A stretch of DNA of 64,000 nt from Pelecanus crispus (Eukaryota > Chordata > Aves > Pelecaniformes > Pelecanidae): the NCBI RefSeq assembly GCF_030463565.1, contig NC_134646.1, forward strand, positions 61,273,710 to 61,337,709, read 5' to 3'. Of the stretch, positions 63,875 to 64,000 are shown one piece after another. Every line of letters begins with the position of its first letter. Positions within the stretch are counted from its first letter, which is position 1. The position numbers and the translations under genes are program-made. The notes beneath the pieces are model-generated. The model was not told the origin of the DNA, did no database searches, and saw only the letters and a list, made by a program, of their open reading frames with translations.

Positions 63875-64000
63875 CTGTAAACCGGAAAATAGAATGAAAT
63901 GCCAGGACAAGAAATACATTTAACAGAAATATACTGATACCTCAGACGTAGTTTTATGAATTCTATAAAGGTCTTGGTTCACCTTGATTCTTATTCAGAC

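Overview
The window is vertebrate nuclear DNA, most likely from a bird. Its only mobile elements are CR1 LINE fragments, two of them ending in the typical ATTCTRTG-type 3' repeat, plus one solo LTR of a kind widespread in avian genomes. There are no mammalian SINEs. The sequence is AT-rich throughout, apart from one CpG island at about 26.5-27.7 kb. Most long open frames are chance ORFs in introns. The real genes are short exons recognised from their protein matches and splice sites.

Three genes can be placed, in the order known from human 4p14 (there inverted: FAM114A1 - TMEM156 - KLHL5). (1) KLHL5, minus strand, left part. The first coding exon (6380-6756, start MSGSRKEF) ends at a consensus donor. 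The BTB/BACK/Kelch exons lie beyond the left edge. The presumed promoter is the CpG island about 20 kb upstream. (2) TMEM156, plus strand, apparently complete: six coding exons (29959-30058, 33328-33609, 35147-35407, 37524-37631, 40770-40871, 46789-46898) joining into a 963-nt frame of 320 codons plus stop. Every intron is phase 1. (3) FAM114A1, minus strand, right edge: only the last two coding exons (63821-63874 and 62157-62258) and a long 3' UTR are inside the window. KLHL5 and TMEM156 are divergent. TMEM156 and FAM114A1 converge across about 12-15 kb without a recognised gene.

Repeats: an old CR1 remnant (about 13.13-13.24 kb), a CR1 copy lacking its reverse transcriptase core (about 13.51-14.47 kb) and a 5'-truncated CR1 (about 20.36-21.08 kb) lie in the large KLHL5 intron. 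A 570-bp antisense solo LTR (40881-41450) starts only 9 nt after TMEM156 exon 5, so its target duplication overlaps the 5' splice site. Smaller structures include a 16-bp hairpin at 4334-4370, two tandem perfect hairpins at 35518-35566, a roughly 100-bp local duplication at 18.37/18.84 kb ending in three C/EBP-like motifs, and a tandem GC-box repeat in the CpG island.

No new multi-gene system was found. The observations most worth checking are the LTR beside the exon 5 donor, the TMEM156 stop codon embedded in a perfect donor consensus, and the hairpins.
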